From the NCBI GenBank assembly GCA_902363555.1, contig CABJAM010000001.1, positions 124,001 to 188,000 on the forward strand: a DNA stretch of 64,000 bases, read 5' to 3'. A program made the position numbers and the translations under genes. The notes under the pieces were generated by a model. The model saw only the letters and a program-made list of their open reading frames with translations. It ran no database searches and was not told where the DNA came from. This document shows, piece after piece, positions 42,129-51,334 of this stretch (positions within the stretch are counted from its first letter, which is position 1; every line of letters starts with the position of its first letter). The stretch comes from Lachnospiraceae bacterium (GTDB lineage Bacteria; Bacillota; Clostridia; Lachnospirales; Lachnospiraceae).

Positions 42129-43466
42129 ATGAAGCTGCCAATGAAAGAGAAAACCGGATACGGTATCGGCGCATTCGGTACGGAGATGATCTCAACGACC
42201 ATAGCCTCTTATCTGATGGTATTTATGACAGGAGTGCTCGGTATTCCCGCCGGTGCGGCTGGAACAATGTTTCTTGTGGCAAAAATATGGGATGCGGTGA
42301 ATGACCCGATCATGGGAACCATCGCTGACCGGACGCGGACAAAGTGGGGGTCCTACCGGCCGTATATTTTGTTCGGCTGTATCCCTCAGTCTTTATTTTT
42401 TGTACTGTGCTTTGCATTTCCGGGATTTTTGCAGACGCCGGCGAGCAAGCTTGTGTGGGCGTACGCCATCTACATCTGCTACGGTATGGCAAATACGATG
42501 ATCAATGTGCCCACAGGCGCACTGAATAACGTTATGACCACCGACGGTAATGAGCGGGCGTCGCTGGCCACCTTTAAAAATGTGGGCGCCAGCGCGGCGG
42601 GAATTATCAGCGGCGTCATTGCCATGCCTTTGATCTTGTATTTTGGCAACGGTGAGGTCAATGAGAAGGGGTATTTCGGCTTTGCTATCGTGTGCGCGGT
42701 CGTCAGTGTTGTTTCATACATCATTCTTTTTGCCACATCAAAGGAGCGTATGCAGCCGTTTGCTAAGAAAACAAGCATCAGGGACGGCTTTAAATCCTTC
42801 AAGGGCAGTAAGCCGGGCATTGCCCTGATGATCGGCTTTATCGTCTGCGGTATCGCCATTCCGTTCCGTGGAATGTGGACGGCCTATTACTGCCTTTACT
42901 ATTTAAAGCTGCCCACCCTTATATCATCTCTGGCATTTGTGGTAAACCTTGTGCCTCTGCTTGTGTCGCCGCTGCTTCTGGTGGTGATGCGAAAGTTTGG
43001 AAAGAAGAATGCGCTGCTCTGGTGCTTTATTGCCCAGGCCATCTCCGGTGTTATTTTTCTTATGGCAAAGGCCAATATCCCTCTGCTGATGATCGCCAGC
43101 GGCGTGTCCGGCCTGGGAAAAGCGGCGATGACAGTGACCTTTGCGGCAGTGCCGGATGTATGTGATTATAATGAATACAAGAACAACCTGCGCACGCCTG
43201 GCTTTGCCTATACGGCAGTGATGTTCTGCTTTAAGCTGGGAACCGGCCTTGTATCTTATTTCTGCGGTATGCTGCTGATGATGGTGGGCTTTGTGGAAGG
43301 CCAGACCGCGCAGCCGGAAGGGGCCGTCCACGGGATCTATCTGATGAATGGACTGGTGCCTATTGTATTCTCACTGATCGCCATCGTGGCGGTGGCACTG
43401 CTTTATAATTTGAACAATAAAAAGACCGCGGAGATTTATGCGGAGTTGGAAGAGCGGCGGAAATAA
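42129..43466 (+). CDS. GPH-family sugar:cation symporter (MelB/GusB-like)
   Basis: A 445-residue transporter with 12 predicted membrane spans. The family motif ADRTRTKWGSYRPYILFG (loop 2-3) is diagnostic of glycoside-pentoside-hexuronide:cation symporters. The substrate may be a glycoside or glucuronide, imported with H+ or Na+. The ATG at 42129 has GGGGAGG upstream; an open frame from 42066 has no ribosome binding site. It is followed by a 43-base tandem repeat and a strong terminator, so it is probably a single-gene unit. Its place ahead of the Lpl-type importer and CGD genes makes plant glycoside uptake plausible. Confidence 0.87.
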   Translation: MKLPMKEKTGYGIGAFGTEMISTTIASYLMVFMTGVLGIPAGAAGTMFLVAKIWDAVNDPIMGTIADRTRTKWGSYRPYILFGCIPQSLFFVLCFAFPGFLQTPASKLVWAYAIYICYGMANTMINVPTGALNNVMTTDGNERASLATFKNVGASAAGIISGVIAMPLILYFGNGEVNEKGYFGFAIVCAVVSVVSYIILFATSKERMQPFAKKTSIRDGFKSFKGSKPGIALMIGFIVCGIAIPFRGMWTAYYCLYYLKLPTLISSLAFVVNLVPLLVSPLLLVVMRKFGKKNALLWCFIAQAISGVIFLMAKANIPLLMIASGVSGLGKAAMTVTFAAVPDVCDYNEYKNNLRTPGFAYTAVMFCFKLGTGLVSYFCGMLLMMVGFVEGQTAQPEGAVHGIYLMNGLVPIVFSLIAIVAVALLYNLNNKKTAEIYAELEERRK

Positions 43467-43471
43467 AGTGC

Positions 43472-43580
43472 AGCCCGGGGTGAAATAAAGTATGGCCCGG
43501 GCAGTATAGAGTATAGCCCGGGGTGAAACAAAGTATGGCCCGGTGCAGTATAAAGCCAGCCCGGGGGGATAGAAATACAC
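43472..43580 (+). repeat. 43-base tandem repeat, 2.5 copies
   Basis: Units start at 43472, 43515 and 43558, each with AGCCCGGGGTGAAA/C...AAAGTATGGCCCGG...GCAGTATA. The spacing is exactly 43 bases and the first two units differ at only a few positions. The third is cut short and forms the left arm of the terminator. Confidence 0.85.
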
Positions 43581-43604
43581 CCCGGGCTGGCCTGTTTCAT
43601 TATG
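43556..43604 (+). terminator. Strong intrinsic terminator after the GPH symporter
   Basis: CCAGCCCGGGG and CCCCGGGCTGG pair across an 11-13-base loop, followed by CCTGTTTCATT. The stem uses the last partial unit of the tandem repeat. Confidence 0.6.
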
Positions 43605-43615
43605 TCGCTTTCATT

Positions 43616-43813
43616 TTATATCTGATACTTTTTAAACAGTTCTTCGCGGTAGTTTTTGTCCTCGGCGGGGCGGTCCAGGTCGCTGTAACGCTTTTCTTTT
43701 AATAACCTTTTCGTGAGATTTCCCATACGCGCTTCGCCTTTTTCAAGGCCCTTTTCTAATCCGGAAGCCATACCCTTTTCAAAGTTTTTTATCAATGAAT
43801 GCCGCGGGTGATT
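43616..43813 (-). pseudogene. C-terminal remnant of a PDDEXK_2-family (Rpn-like) transposase/nuclease
   Basis: On the minus strand the frame ending at 43616 encodes KNFEKGMASGLEKGLEKGEA followed by LTKRLLKEKRYSDLD. The glycine-glutamate repeat and this tail are typical of the C-terminus of Rpn/PDDEXK_2 proteins. An in-frame stop at 43814-43816 and no nuclease domain upstream show that only about 65 codons remain. It is the only transposase-like trace in the window. Confidence 0.65.
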
Positions 43814-44187
43814 TCAGAGTTATGAGTCATGGGTGGCAGTGTTGCGTGAAAATGATACAAATGATTATTTGAAAATGCACAAGATTGATTGAAAATAGTG
43901 TGAAAATAAAACGGTTATTTTCAAGAAAACTATTGACTATTTTCAAGAAGCGATGTACAATAAGCACATGAAAATGCATAATAAATATAACTAAAAAGCA
44001 AATTAAATGTGCAATTTATCATTTGATGAAAAATGGACGCCCGCCAGTATCCACAATATTGCTCATAATTAACGGCTTTGTATGCATTTCAACTAAACAA
44101 TATGTTATGGCCTGAAAATAAGCTGTTTTCAAGATTGTTGAAATCGAGCGCAGGCGATGTTCACATCGATTATGGAGGAGGAACATT
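43814..44187 (+). promoter_or_regulatory. Control region of the Lpl-type importer operon, with TGAAAA/TTTTCA inverted repeats
   Basis: Promoter TTGACT (43933-43938), 17-base spacer, TACAAT (43956-43961). Inverted repeats are TGAAAATAA-N5-TTATTTTCA (43901-43909/43915-43923), TTGAAAATAGT/ACTATTTTCAA (43889-43899/43936-43946, the second lying across the -35 and spacer) and TGAAAA-N7-TTTTCA (44113-44118/44126-44131). The same half-sites appear at the CGD promoter (52271-52330). Confidence 0.6.
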
Positions 44188-45873
44188 ATGAAAAAGAAAG
44201 GTATTGTTAAAAAGGCAGTATGTGTATTATTGGTAGTAATTATGGTTATGGGAACACTGGCCGCCTGCGGCGGCTCATCGGGCGGGGGCTCGAAGGATAC
44301 CCAGGCAAATGCTGAGGATACAAAGAGCGGTGGAGATGACAGTGCTGGTAAAGGAGCAGAAGCAAAAGATAGCGGTGATAAGGGAACAGACGCAAAGGAT
44401 AACAGCGGGGATGGCGCGTCTGCGGAAGTGGCAGGCACAGGAGAGCTTGTCACAGTAAATGTGGCCATGACACCGGTAAGCTCCGCGGTCATTCCTTCCA
44501 CAGACGGTGTTACTGCTGTGGAAAATGCGATTAATGAAATTGCTGCAAAGGATGGTATTCAGGTAAAGCTGAGCTTTTATAGCAGTGATTCTTACTCACA
44601 GCAGGTCAGCCTGATGATGGCTGGCGGTGAGGATCTGGATGCGATGATGTGTACGCCGTCCGTACATTATTCCACATTGACGGCGCAAAATCAGCTTATG
44701 GATATTACCGATCTTTTGGATACGTACGCTCCGGAGTTGAAAGCCTTGATCCGTCAGGAATATTGGGATGCCACATCCATTGACGGAAGAATCCGTATGG
44801 TGACGACCTGGGATGATAAGGTGACCGGTGTGTGGCTCTGTATGCGAAAGGATATTCTTGAAAAATATGATCTCATTGAGGATGCGCAGAACATTCAATC
44901 ACTGTCCGATCTGGAAGCGATTTATGAAAAGGTTTCCGCCGGTGAACCGGACATGGCCATGGTAACCTGCGGCCCCAGCTCCAATATTACAACAACCAAG
45001 GAAGTTAGCTTTGGTGAAACCTTTGCAGAAAATAAAGTCTACGATTCCCTGGGGGATACGACCTATTGTATGGGTATTGCCTGGGAAGGATCTAAGGAGG
45101 TTACAAATTTATATGCATCTCAGGAATTTGCCGATGCCGTTGATGTGGTGCATGATTGGTACAATAAAGGCTGGGTATACAAAGATGCAGCGACAGTGTC
45201 CGAGGACAGCTATATTTATGTGAAGGCCGGCTCCGTATTTTCCTATTTTACCAATGCGGAAATGAACTGTGAATCCGATGCTTCGGTGAAATGCGGTACG
45301 GATATGGTCTGCGTTATGGTCGGTTCCGCGCCTATTTCCGGCGGCCGCGTAAAGCTGTTTGGCTGGGGCGTTCCCAGCACGTCAAAGAACCCGGAGGCTG
45401 CTGTAAAATTCCTGAACCTTCTATATACCAATGCCGAGGTGGCCAACCTGCTCAATTATGGCATCGAGGGCGAAAACTATGTGGACAAGGGCGATGGAAC
45501 GATTGGCTTCCCTGAAGGCGTGGACACGAGCAATACGAGCTATTATTTCAATGCAGCCTTTGCTGTGGGCAATTATTTCCTGCTCAAGGTGTGGGAGGGC
45601 AACAGTCCTACTTTGAGGGAGGATGCTCTGGAGGCAAATAAAAACGCGCCATTGTCGGAATATATGGGCTTTGCCTTTGACAATACCAATGTTAAAAATG
45701 AAATTACTGCGGCAACCGCAGTTTATCAGGAATATTACCGCGGTCTGATCACAGGTGTGAGCGATCCACAAAAATCGCTGCCGGAATTTTTAAATAAGCT
45801 GGAAACCGCGGGGATCAATGATATTATCGCGGAAAAGCAGGCGCAACTGGATGAATATATTGCATCAAAATAG
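44188..45873 (+). CDS. Extracellular solute-binding lipoprotein (LplA-like)
   Basis: A 561-residue binding protein with lipobox LAAC (Cys27), a Gly/Ser/Asp/Ala/Lys-rich linker (28-~85) and a family 1 binding fold (MTPVSSAVIPSTDG onward). The C-terminal region (~470-560) resembles the LplA/DUF3502 group, which binds complex or plant-derived oligosaccharides. AGGAGGAAC precedes the ATG. It is the first gene of a three-gene importer operon with two permeases; the ATPase is not in the operon, as is usual for this class. The ligand is unknown, but the neighbourhood points to a plant glycoside. Confidence 0.88.
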   Translation: MKKKGIVKKAVCVLLVVIMVMGTLAACGGSSGGGSKDTQANAEDTKSGGDDSAGKGAEAKDSGDKGTDAKDNSGDGASAEVAGTGELVTVNVAMTPVSSAVIPSTDGVTAVENAINEIAAKDGIQVKLSFYSSDSYSQQVSLMMAGGEDLDAMMCTPSVHYSTLTAQNQLMDITDLLDTYAPELKALIRQEYWDATSIDGRIRMVTTWDDKVTGVWLCMRKDILEKYDLIEDAQNIQSLSDLEAIYEKVSAGEPDMAMVTCGPSSNITTTKEVSFGETFAENKVYDSLGDTTYCMGIAWEGSKEVTNLYASQEFADAVDVVHDWYNKGWVYKDAATVSEDSYIYVKAGSVFSYFTNAEMNCESDASVKCGTDMVCVMVGSAPISGGRVKLFGWGVPSTSKNPEAAVKFLNLLYTNAEVANLLNYGIEGENYVDKGDGTIGFPEGVDTSNTSYYFNAAFAVGNYFLLKVWEGNSPTLREDALEANKNAPLSEYMGFAFDNTNVKNEITAATAVYQEYYRGLITGVSDPQKSLPEFLNKLETAGINDIIAEKQAQLDEYIASK

Positions 45874-45900
45874 ACTATTTGGAAGTAAAGGTGGTTGCCG

Positions 45901-46842
45901 ATGAAGGTTGAAAAGGATGCTTTGTACCTTAAAAAGCGCAGAAGAAGATGGCGCATCACTGCCCTGGATTTTATGGCGCTGCCGGGCATTGCCTATCTTA
46001 TTATTAACAATTATATTCCAATGGGCGGCATGTTCATTGCGTTTAAAAATATTGACTATGGCAAGGGGATCTTCGGCAGCGACTGGTGTGGATTTAAAAA
46101 TTTCAAGTTTTTGTTCCGGTCCTCGGACGCCTTTATCATTGTGAGAAATACACTGCTCTATAACCTGGCATTTATCATATTGGGCTGTATTATGGGAATT
46201 ATCGTGGGTCTGTTTTTAAATGAGGTCCGGTCGAAGGTTATGAAAAAGACGTACCAGACGATCATATTGCTGCCGCAGCTCATTTCCATAATTATCGTGG
46301 CGTATATCGTGTATGCATTTTTCAGCAATGAGGCGGGCTTTATCAATAACCGGATTCTGGAAACGTTTGGCGCGGAAAAGGTGAATTTTTACAATACACC
46401 ATTTTACTGGCCATTTATCCTGATCTTTGTACAAATATGGAAAACCATTGGCTATGACAGCATTATCTTTTTTTCGTCAATCATCAGTGTGGACCGTAAT
46501 CTCTATGAGGCGGCCACCATTGACGGGGCTAACCGGTTTGCCCAGATCCGTTATATCACACTGCCTCTGATCAAGCCTATTGCCATAACCCTGGTGCTTA
46601 TGAAGGTGGGGCGTATATTCTACTCGGATTTTGGACTGTTTTATCAGGTGCCTATGAATTCCGGCGCGCTGTACAGTGTGACCAATACCATTGACACGTA
46701 TGTTTACCGGGCGCTGATGAACTTTAATGATATCGGTATGTCGTCGGCTGCCGGTGTATTTCAGTCCATTGTCGGCTTTGTCGTGATCCTGGCGGTCAAC
46801 GGTATTGTGCGAAAAACGGACCGGGAAAATGCACTGTTTTAG
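45901..46842 (+). CDS. ABC sugar transporter permease (LplB-like)
   Basis: A 313-residue permease with six membrane spans, starting after a basic N-terminus (LKKRRRRWR) with LDFMALPGIAYLIINNYIPMGGMFIAFKN, which is the LplB hallmark. The EAA loop is LYEAATIDGANRFAQIRYITLPLIKP. The ATG at 45901 follows AAAGGTGG. It lies 27 bases after the binding-protein gene and 15 bases before the second permease. Confidence 0.9.
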   Translation: MKVEKDALYLKKRRRRWRITALDFMALPGIAYLIINNYIPMGGMFIAFKNIDYGKGIFGSDWCGFKNFKFLFRSSDAFIIVRNTLLYNLAFIILGCIMGIIVGLFLNEVRSKVMKKTYQTIILLPQLISIIIVAYIVYAFFSNEAGFINNRILETFGAEKVNFYNTPFYWPFILIFVQIWKTIGYDSIIFFSSIISVDRNLYEAATIDGANRFAQIRYITLPLIKPIAITLVLMKVGRIFYSDFGLFYQVPMNSGALYSVTNTIDTYVYRALMNFNDIGMSSAAGVFQSIVGFVVILAVNGIVRKTDRENALF

Positions 46843-46857
46843 GAAGGAGTGGGGAAT

Positions 46858-47763
46858 ATGGAAGATTCTGACAGAAAAGTACGCTCCCGAAGTGAAAGGG
46901 TATTGCTGGTCATTGCCCACGTAGTTCTGGCTATTTTGTCGCTGTGCAGTATTGTGCCCTTTATACTTCTGGTGATTTCCTCGCTGACACCGGAGCAGGA
47001 GCTGCTTTCCTCCGGGTATACTTTCTGGCCGAAGGCCTTCAGCCTGGAAGCCTATAAATATCTGGTCCAGTCCAATGGCGCCAATATTTTGCGCTCCTAC
47101 GGAATTACGATCTGTATGACGGTGATCGGAACGATTTTCAGTCTGATGATCACGCCTATGCTGGCCTATGTTTTATCCCGGAAGGATTACTGCCGCCGCG
47201 GCGTGCTGACCTTTCTCGTGTTTTTTACAATGCTGTTCAACGGCGGCCTTGTGCCGACATATATGGTGTATACCCGGATATTTATGATTAAAAATACATG
47301 GCTTGCCTATTTGATTCCCGGGCTGCTGCTGAACGCCTTTAACGTACTTTTGATGAAGAGCTATTTTGCCATGAATATTCATCCGGCCATGGTGGAGGCG
47401 GCGAAGATTGACGGCGCAGGTGAGGGGAAGATTTATTTTAAGATTATTTTACCGCTGTCGCTGCCCATCATGGCCACGATCGGTCTGATGGTGGGGATCA
47501 ATTACTGGAATGACTGGATGAATCCGCTGTATTATGTGACGAAGCAGGAGATGTGGAGTCTGCAAAGCCTTTTAAACCGGATTTTAAATAGCATTCAGGT
47601 GCTGTCGCAGATGGCCGGACGGGCGGATTCCTCGATTGATATGCCGGGAACTGCGGCCAGGATGGCGATTGCGGTGATTGGGGTCATTCCAATCATGGTG
47701 CTGTATCCGTTTTTTCAGAAGTACTTTGTTAAAGGGATTTCTTTGGGAGGGGTGAAGGAATAG
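46858..47763 (+). CDS. ABC sugar transporter permease (LplC-like)
   Basis: A 301-residue permease with six spans. Landmarks are LTPEQELLSSGYTFWP, the EAA loop MVEAAKIDGAGEGKIYFKIILPLSLPI and the C-terminal QKYFVKGISLGGVKE. It completes the channel with the LplB-like protein. The ATG at 46858 has GGAAGGAG upstream; a GTG at 46849 lies inside that site. No terminator is obvious before the LacI gene, which has its own promoter. Confidence 0.9.
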   Translation: MEDSDRKVRSRSERVLLVIAHVVLAILSLCSIVPFILLVISSLTPEQELLSSGYTFWPKAFSLEAYKYLVQSNGANILRSYGITICMTVIGTIFSLMITPMLAYVLSRKDYCRRGVLTFLVFFTMLFNGGLVPTYMVYTRIFMIKNTWLAYLIPGLLLNAFNVLLMKSYFAMNIHPAMVEAAKIDGAGEGKIYFKIILPLSLPIMATIGLMVGINYWNDWMNPLYYVTKQEMWSLQSLLNRILNSIQVLSQMAGRADSSIDMPGTAARMAIAVIGVIPIMVLYPFFQKYFVKGISLGGVKE

Positions 47764-47846
47764 ACGCGGTCCACCCCGCGTGTTACGGGATTGTATGATC
47801 TACTGTCTGACTGTGACACTGTTTCTGGGAATAGGGTTAAAATAGG

Positions 47847-47898
47847 TTGTTTTTTGGGATAGGGTCGGGTATAATTTTAGGTAGTAACGTGCATGTTA
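47847..47898 (+). promoter_or_regulatory. Promoter and candidate autoregulatory operator of the LacI-family gene
   Basis: TTGTTT (47847-47852), a 17-base spacer, TATAAT (47870-47875), then TAACGTGCATGTTA (47885-47898), a 14-base palindrome with 12 symmetric positions. Its position just after the -10 box suits a repressor that controls its own gene. Confidence 0.55.
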
Positions 47899-47929
47899 TT
47901 TGCGCGGATTTTGAGGCAGGTGAGGGCGT

Positions 47930-48946
47930 ATGATTACAATTCGAGAGGTTGCAAAGGCGGCTAATGTTTCTATTTCTACGGTTTCCAGGGTGATTAATAA
48001 TAGTCCGAATGTGGCCAGGGAGAAACGGAATCGGGTTTTGGCGGCGATTGAGGAGGTGGGCTATGTTCCCAATGTGAAGCCTAAGGAGCCGGAGGTGTCT
48101 GAGCAGGCCAAGGTTATTCTTGTGATTACTACGATCTTTCATGCGACTTTGTGTCCGGCCATTGAGGAAAGCGCCAGTGAAATGGGCTATGAGGTTTTGT
48201 TTAAATACACGGGCGAGTATGATAAAGGGATTCAGAAGAAGATGACCAATGGGCTGTGGAAGGATATCCTTAATGAGGAATTGCTGGCCGGGATTATTCT
48301 TTTGAATCCGATTATGAGCAGGGAAATGTATAATGATTCCTTTTTTTCTAAATTTCCGGTCGTACAGGTGGGCTGCTCCATGAGAAATTATGGCGGGTAT
48401 ACGGTTTCGACGGATGATTTTCAGGCGGCGTTTGATATGACGTCCTGCCTGCTGGATAAGGGCTATGAGAATATTGTCCTGGTGACGCCCAATGATGAGG
48501 TGGATGCCAGCCACTATTCTTATGCACAGGAGCGGTATTACGGGTATCATAAAGCTTTGAAGAATGCGGGATTTTCGGCGGAGGATGAGACGGTTATTTA
48601 CTGTGATCTGTCGTCGAGAGGCGGCCGGGAGGCTGCGGAGCAGATCATGGATATGATACCCCGGCCGGATGCGGTTTTCTGTCTGGCGGACCGGATCGCC
48701 TTTGGGGTGGTGAAGGCCTTTCTTGATGCCGGCATGCGTGTGCCCGAGGATATCGGTGTGGCCGGATTTGATGGCGTGTCGGAGGGGGCGGAGATGACGC
48801 CGTCGCTGACAACGGTTGTCCAGTCCTTTGATGATATCGGCGCGGAGGCAGTGCAGATGCTGGATCAGATCGTCCGCGGTGAGGTTTCCAATGGACGTAA
48901 GCTTTTTGTGGCCCATCGGGTGGAGGAACGGCAAAGTACGAGGTAA
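47930..48946 (+). CDS. LacI-family transcriptional regulator
   Basis: A 338-residue regulator: helix-turn-helix and hinge (residues 1-~58; ITIREVAKAANVSISTVSRV, VGYVPN) followed by a periplasmic-binding-type sensor domain (VILVITTIFHATLCPAIEE, DFQAAFDMTSCLLDKGYENI, VPEDIGVAGFDG). It probably binds a sugar or glycoside and controls the importer operon upstream or the downstream catabolic genes. The promoter carries a palindromic site consistent with self-repression. AGGCAGGTGAGGG precedes the ATG. A strong terminator follows. Confidence 0.9.
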   Translation: MITIREVAKAANVSISTVSRVINNSPNVAREKRNRVLAAIEEVGYVPNVKPKEPEVSEQAKVILVITTIFHATLCPAIEESASEMGYEVLFKYTGEYDKGIQKKMTNGLWKDILNEELLAGIILLNPIMSREMYNDSFFSKFPVVQVGCSMRNYGGYTVSTDDFQAAFDMTSCLLDKGYENIVLVTPNDEVDASHYSYAQERYYGYHKALKNAGFSAEDETVIYCDLSSRGGREAAEQIMDMIPRPDAVFCLADRIAFGVVKAFLDAGMRVPEDIGVAGFDGVSEGAEMTPSLTTVVQSFDDIGAEAVQMLDQIVRGEVSNGRKLFVAHRVEERQSTR

Positions 48947-49011
48947 GATCGGCGGATGCCGGTAGATGATGTGATTTAAAGATTTAAGGAAAAATTGAGG
49001 GAAAAATAAGA

Positions 49012-49058
49012 GCAGTCCGGAATGTGCAGGAAGCACGCTCCGGGCTGCCCTGTTTTTT
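49012..49058 (+). terminator. Intrinsic terminator of the LacI-family gene
   Basis: GCAGTCCGGA..TGTGC pairs with GCACGCTCCGGGCTGC (49033-49048), then CCTG and a run of six T. Several G-T pairs, but stable. Confidence 0.65.
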
Positions 49059-49106
49059 ATAGAAATGGTCTTTTTCATTTACTGCTGTATGTGAGCGGTA
49101 TTTGGA

Positions 49107-51098
49107 TTATTTTGCTGCGCCGAGTTCGATTGCGGCCAAATAGGCGCTCCGTGTGCTTTGATCGACCTTTCCGGGTTCTATGGCATCTCCGATGATATGG
49201 AAAGGAATGTTTTGCGCAGCTTCTTTAAGCGCGCTGATGTCGGTGCTCTTCATACCCAAAGCATAAAGAACGGTGTCGGCCTCAAGCTTTTGTTTGCCCT
49301 GGGCGTTCTGGATCATAACGCCGTCTTTTTCAATGCTCAGGCACTGTGTTTTAGGAAGCATTGTGACATGATTCTTTTCCATTTCCCAAACAAGAGCTTC
49401 ACGATACATACCAAAGGATTCATTGGCAACGCGGTCCAGCATTTCTACAACTGTGACATCATGTCCGGTTTTGGCCAGATGGAGTCCGGCTTCACAGCCC
49501 ACAAGGCCGCCGCCGACCATAACAACTCTTTTTCCGGGAACACATGTGCCATCGTAAATAGCCATAGCCTGGCAGGCATTTTCTATGCCGGGGATTGGCG
49601 GGCAGCAGGGGTGTGAGCCGGTTGCAAATATGATCGAATCCGGCTGAAGGTCCTTGATAAATTCGGGTGTAACCTCGGTATTTAACAGGATGTTTACACC
49701 CAGTCGGTGCACCTCGCGTATAAGCAGATCCTTAAAGTTTTTCAAATCCGGCTTATCCACGTCAATATCTGTGAAGTAGAGCAAACCGCCCAAAGCGTTT
49801 CCTTTTTCAGCCAGAGTGACCTGATGACCTCTTTCCGAAGCGGTAATGGCCGCCTGTAATCCGGCAGGACCGCCGCCAACGACCAGTACTTTTTCAGATT
49901 TTACTGCCGGAGGCAGGCTGTCGGGATCGAAGGGCAGGTGCGCCTTGGGATTTATTGTACAATGTCCAACATATACGGCCAGCTCCTCGCTTGTAAAGGG
50001 AAGATCATCGTAGCCTTCCTCCGGTGAGCCGGGGAAGCATTTATAGCAGCGCAGGCAGCGGCGGATCTGATCCTCACGGCCTTCGATACATTTTTGTGTA
50101 AATTCCGGATCTGCCAGCATCTGACGTCCAAGGATGACAAAATCGATTTTACCGGATGCGATAGCTTCCTCGGCCTGCTCCGGTGAATTGATTCCGCCCA
50201 CAGCGCCCACAGGCAGGCTTGTATATTTCTTTATGATCGAAGCCGGTTCAATATTGAGTCCATGGGGATGGAACATGCTGCTCTCTGTGCCTGATTTTAC
50301 CGATTCCTCATAGATGCCGCAGGTAACATGGACCGATGTGATATAAGGCTCTGCCATTTTAATGAAACGTCCGGTTTCATCCGGCGTAATCCCTCCGGGC
50401 TGATGGTCCGTACCGTCTATGCGTAATTCGATCAAAAAGTCTGGACCAACGGCTTCCCGGATGGCTTTGCAGATCTGAAGTGGAAATTTTGCGCGGTTTT
50501 CCAGGCTGCCGCCATATTCGTCGGTTCTCTGGTTCATAATCGGCGACAGAAACTGGGTGAAAATAAAACCATGGCCGCCGTGGATAAGAATACCGTCGAA
50601 GCCTGCTTTTTGCATGTAGGTTGCTGCGATTGCAAAATCCCTGGCAATACGGTCCATATCGTCTTTGGTCATGGGGCGCACGGAGACTCCGGCCAGATTC
50701 GTTGTGGCACATGGGCCAATGGCCTCCTCATCCGGGCCAAAGGGAACCTTTTCTTTGCCGCAGTGAACAAGCTCGGCTAAGGCAATTGCACCGTGTTTTT
50801 GAATCCGTGTCGCATACGTTTTCACGGCCTCAAAGGTTTCACGGTCGGAATCCGGATCTGAAAAATCAAAGGGGTGAAAACCGGGAATGCGAACCGCATC
50901 CTTAAAATTGACATCGGTTTCTCCAAGGATCACGCAGGCATTGCCGCCTTTTGCAGGGCCTTCCAGCTTGCGGTAGGATACTTCCCGTGCCATGGGGTTT
51001 TGCACAATGAGACTGAATGCCATGGGGGCGCTGACGATACGGTTTCGATAAGTACGGTTTCCGACCTTCATTGGGCTGAGTAAGTGTTTAAATTCCAT
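49107..51098 (-). CDS. Ene-reductase of the old yellow enzyme / 2,4-dienoyl-CoA reductase family
   Basis: A 663-residue multidomain flavoenzyme: FMN TIM barrel (1-~340) with the active-site signature HGGHGF (173-178), a [4Fe-4S] site (C348, C351, C354, C380), then FAD (VLVVGGGPAGLQAA, 404-417) and NAD(P) (VVMVGGGLVGCEAG) domains. It reduces an activated C=C bond, as in enoate, cinnamate, bile-acid or flavone/isoflavone reduction in gut clostridia. It is divergent from a LysR regulator and next to the CGD genes, so reduction of a flavonoid or phenylpropanoid aglycone is a good hypothesis. A bilirubin-reductase role is disfavoured because the HGGHGF active site differs from the motif I recall for BilR. 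Confidence 0.87.
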   Translation of the reverse strand: MEFKHLLSPMKVGNRTYRNRIVSAPMAFSLIVQNPMAREVSYRKLEGPAKGGNACVILGETDVNFKDAVRIPGFHPFDFSDPDSDRETFEAVKTYATRIQKHGAIALAELVHCGKEKVPFGPDEEAIGPCATTNLAGVSVRPMTKDDMDRIARDFAIAATYMQKAGFDGILIHGGHGFIFTQFLSPIMNQRTDEYGGSLENRAKFPLQICKAIREAVGPDFLIELRIDGTDHQPGGITPDETGRFIKMAEPYITSVHVTCGIYEESVKSGTESSMFHPHGLNIEPASIIKKYTSLPVGAVGGINSPEQAEEAIASGKIDFVILGRQMLADPEFTQKCIEGREDQIRRCLRCYKCFPGSPEEGYDDLPFTSEELAVYVGHCTINPKAHLPFDPDSLPPAVKSEKVLVVGGGPAGLQAAITASERGHQVTLAEKGNALGGLLYFTDIDVDKPDLKNFKDLLIREVHRLGVNILLNTEVTPEFIKDLQPDSIIFATGSHPCCPPIPGIENACQAMAIYDGTCVPGKRVVMVGGGLVGCEAGLHLAKTGHDVTVVEMLDRVANESFGMYREALVWEMEKNHVTMLPKTQCLSIEKDGVMIQNAQGKQKLEADTVLYALGMKSTDISALKEAAQNIPFHIIGDAIEPGKVDQSTRSAYLAAIELGAAK

Positions 51099-51217
51099 AA
51101 GTGTCTTTCCTCTCCTTTTACGTGCTTTTGATAAAAAATTTGAATGATGAAATCTTTGGGTATACTTTACATCTGAATTTCCGAAATTATAAAAAAATCA
51201 GACATAGTATTCATAAT

Positions 51218-51246
51218 TTTACAAGTTCCCCACGATATGCTATTAT
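51218..51246 (+). promoter_or_regulatory. Promoter of the LysR-family gene
   Basis: TTTACA (51218-51223), a 17-base spacer, TATTAT (51241-51246). It lies in the 236-base region shared with the divergent ene-reductase gene; LysR binding sites (T-N11-A) probably lie here, but none stands out. Confidence 0.5.
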
Positions 51247-51334
51247 TTTAACATAGAAGTTTGGGATTGTGAAATTACGTTTTTTTGGAATATTAATAAA
51301 AATATTTTATCAATCAATTGATGGGGGTGTTTTT

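Noticed and set aside
43472..43580. Possible CRISPR array
   Set aside because: Units are adjacent with no unique spacers and no cas genes are present; it is a plain tandem repeat.
47837..49078. 413-codon minus-strand frame
   Set aside because: Antisense to the LacI gene; rich in His, Arg and Ile, with no recognisable domain.
49107..51098. Ene-reductase as bilirubin reductase (BilR), with the flavodoxin at 19282 as BilS
   Set aside because: The active site reads HGGHGF and not the motif I recall for BilR, and the two genes are 30 kb apart.
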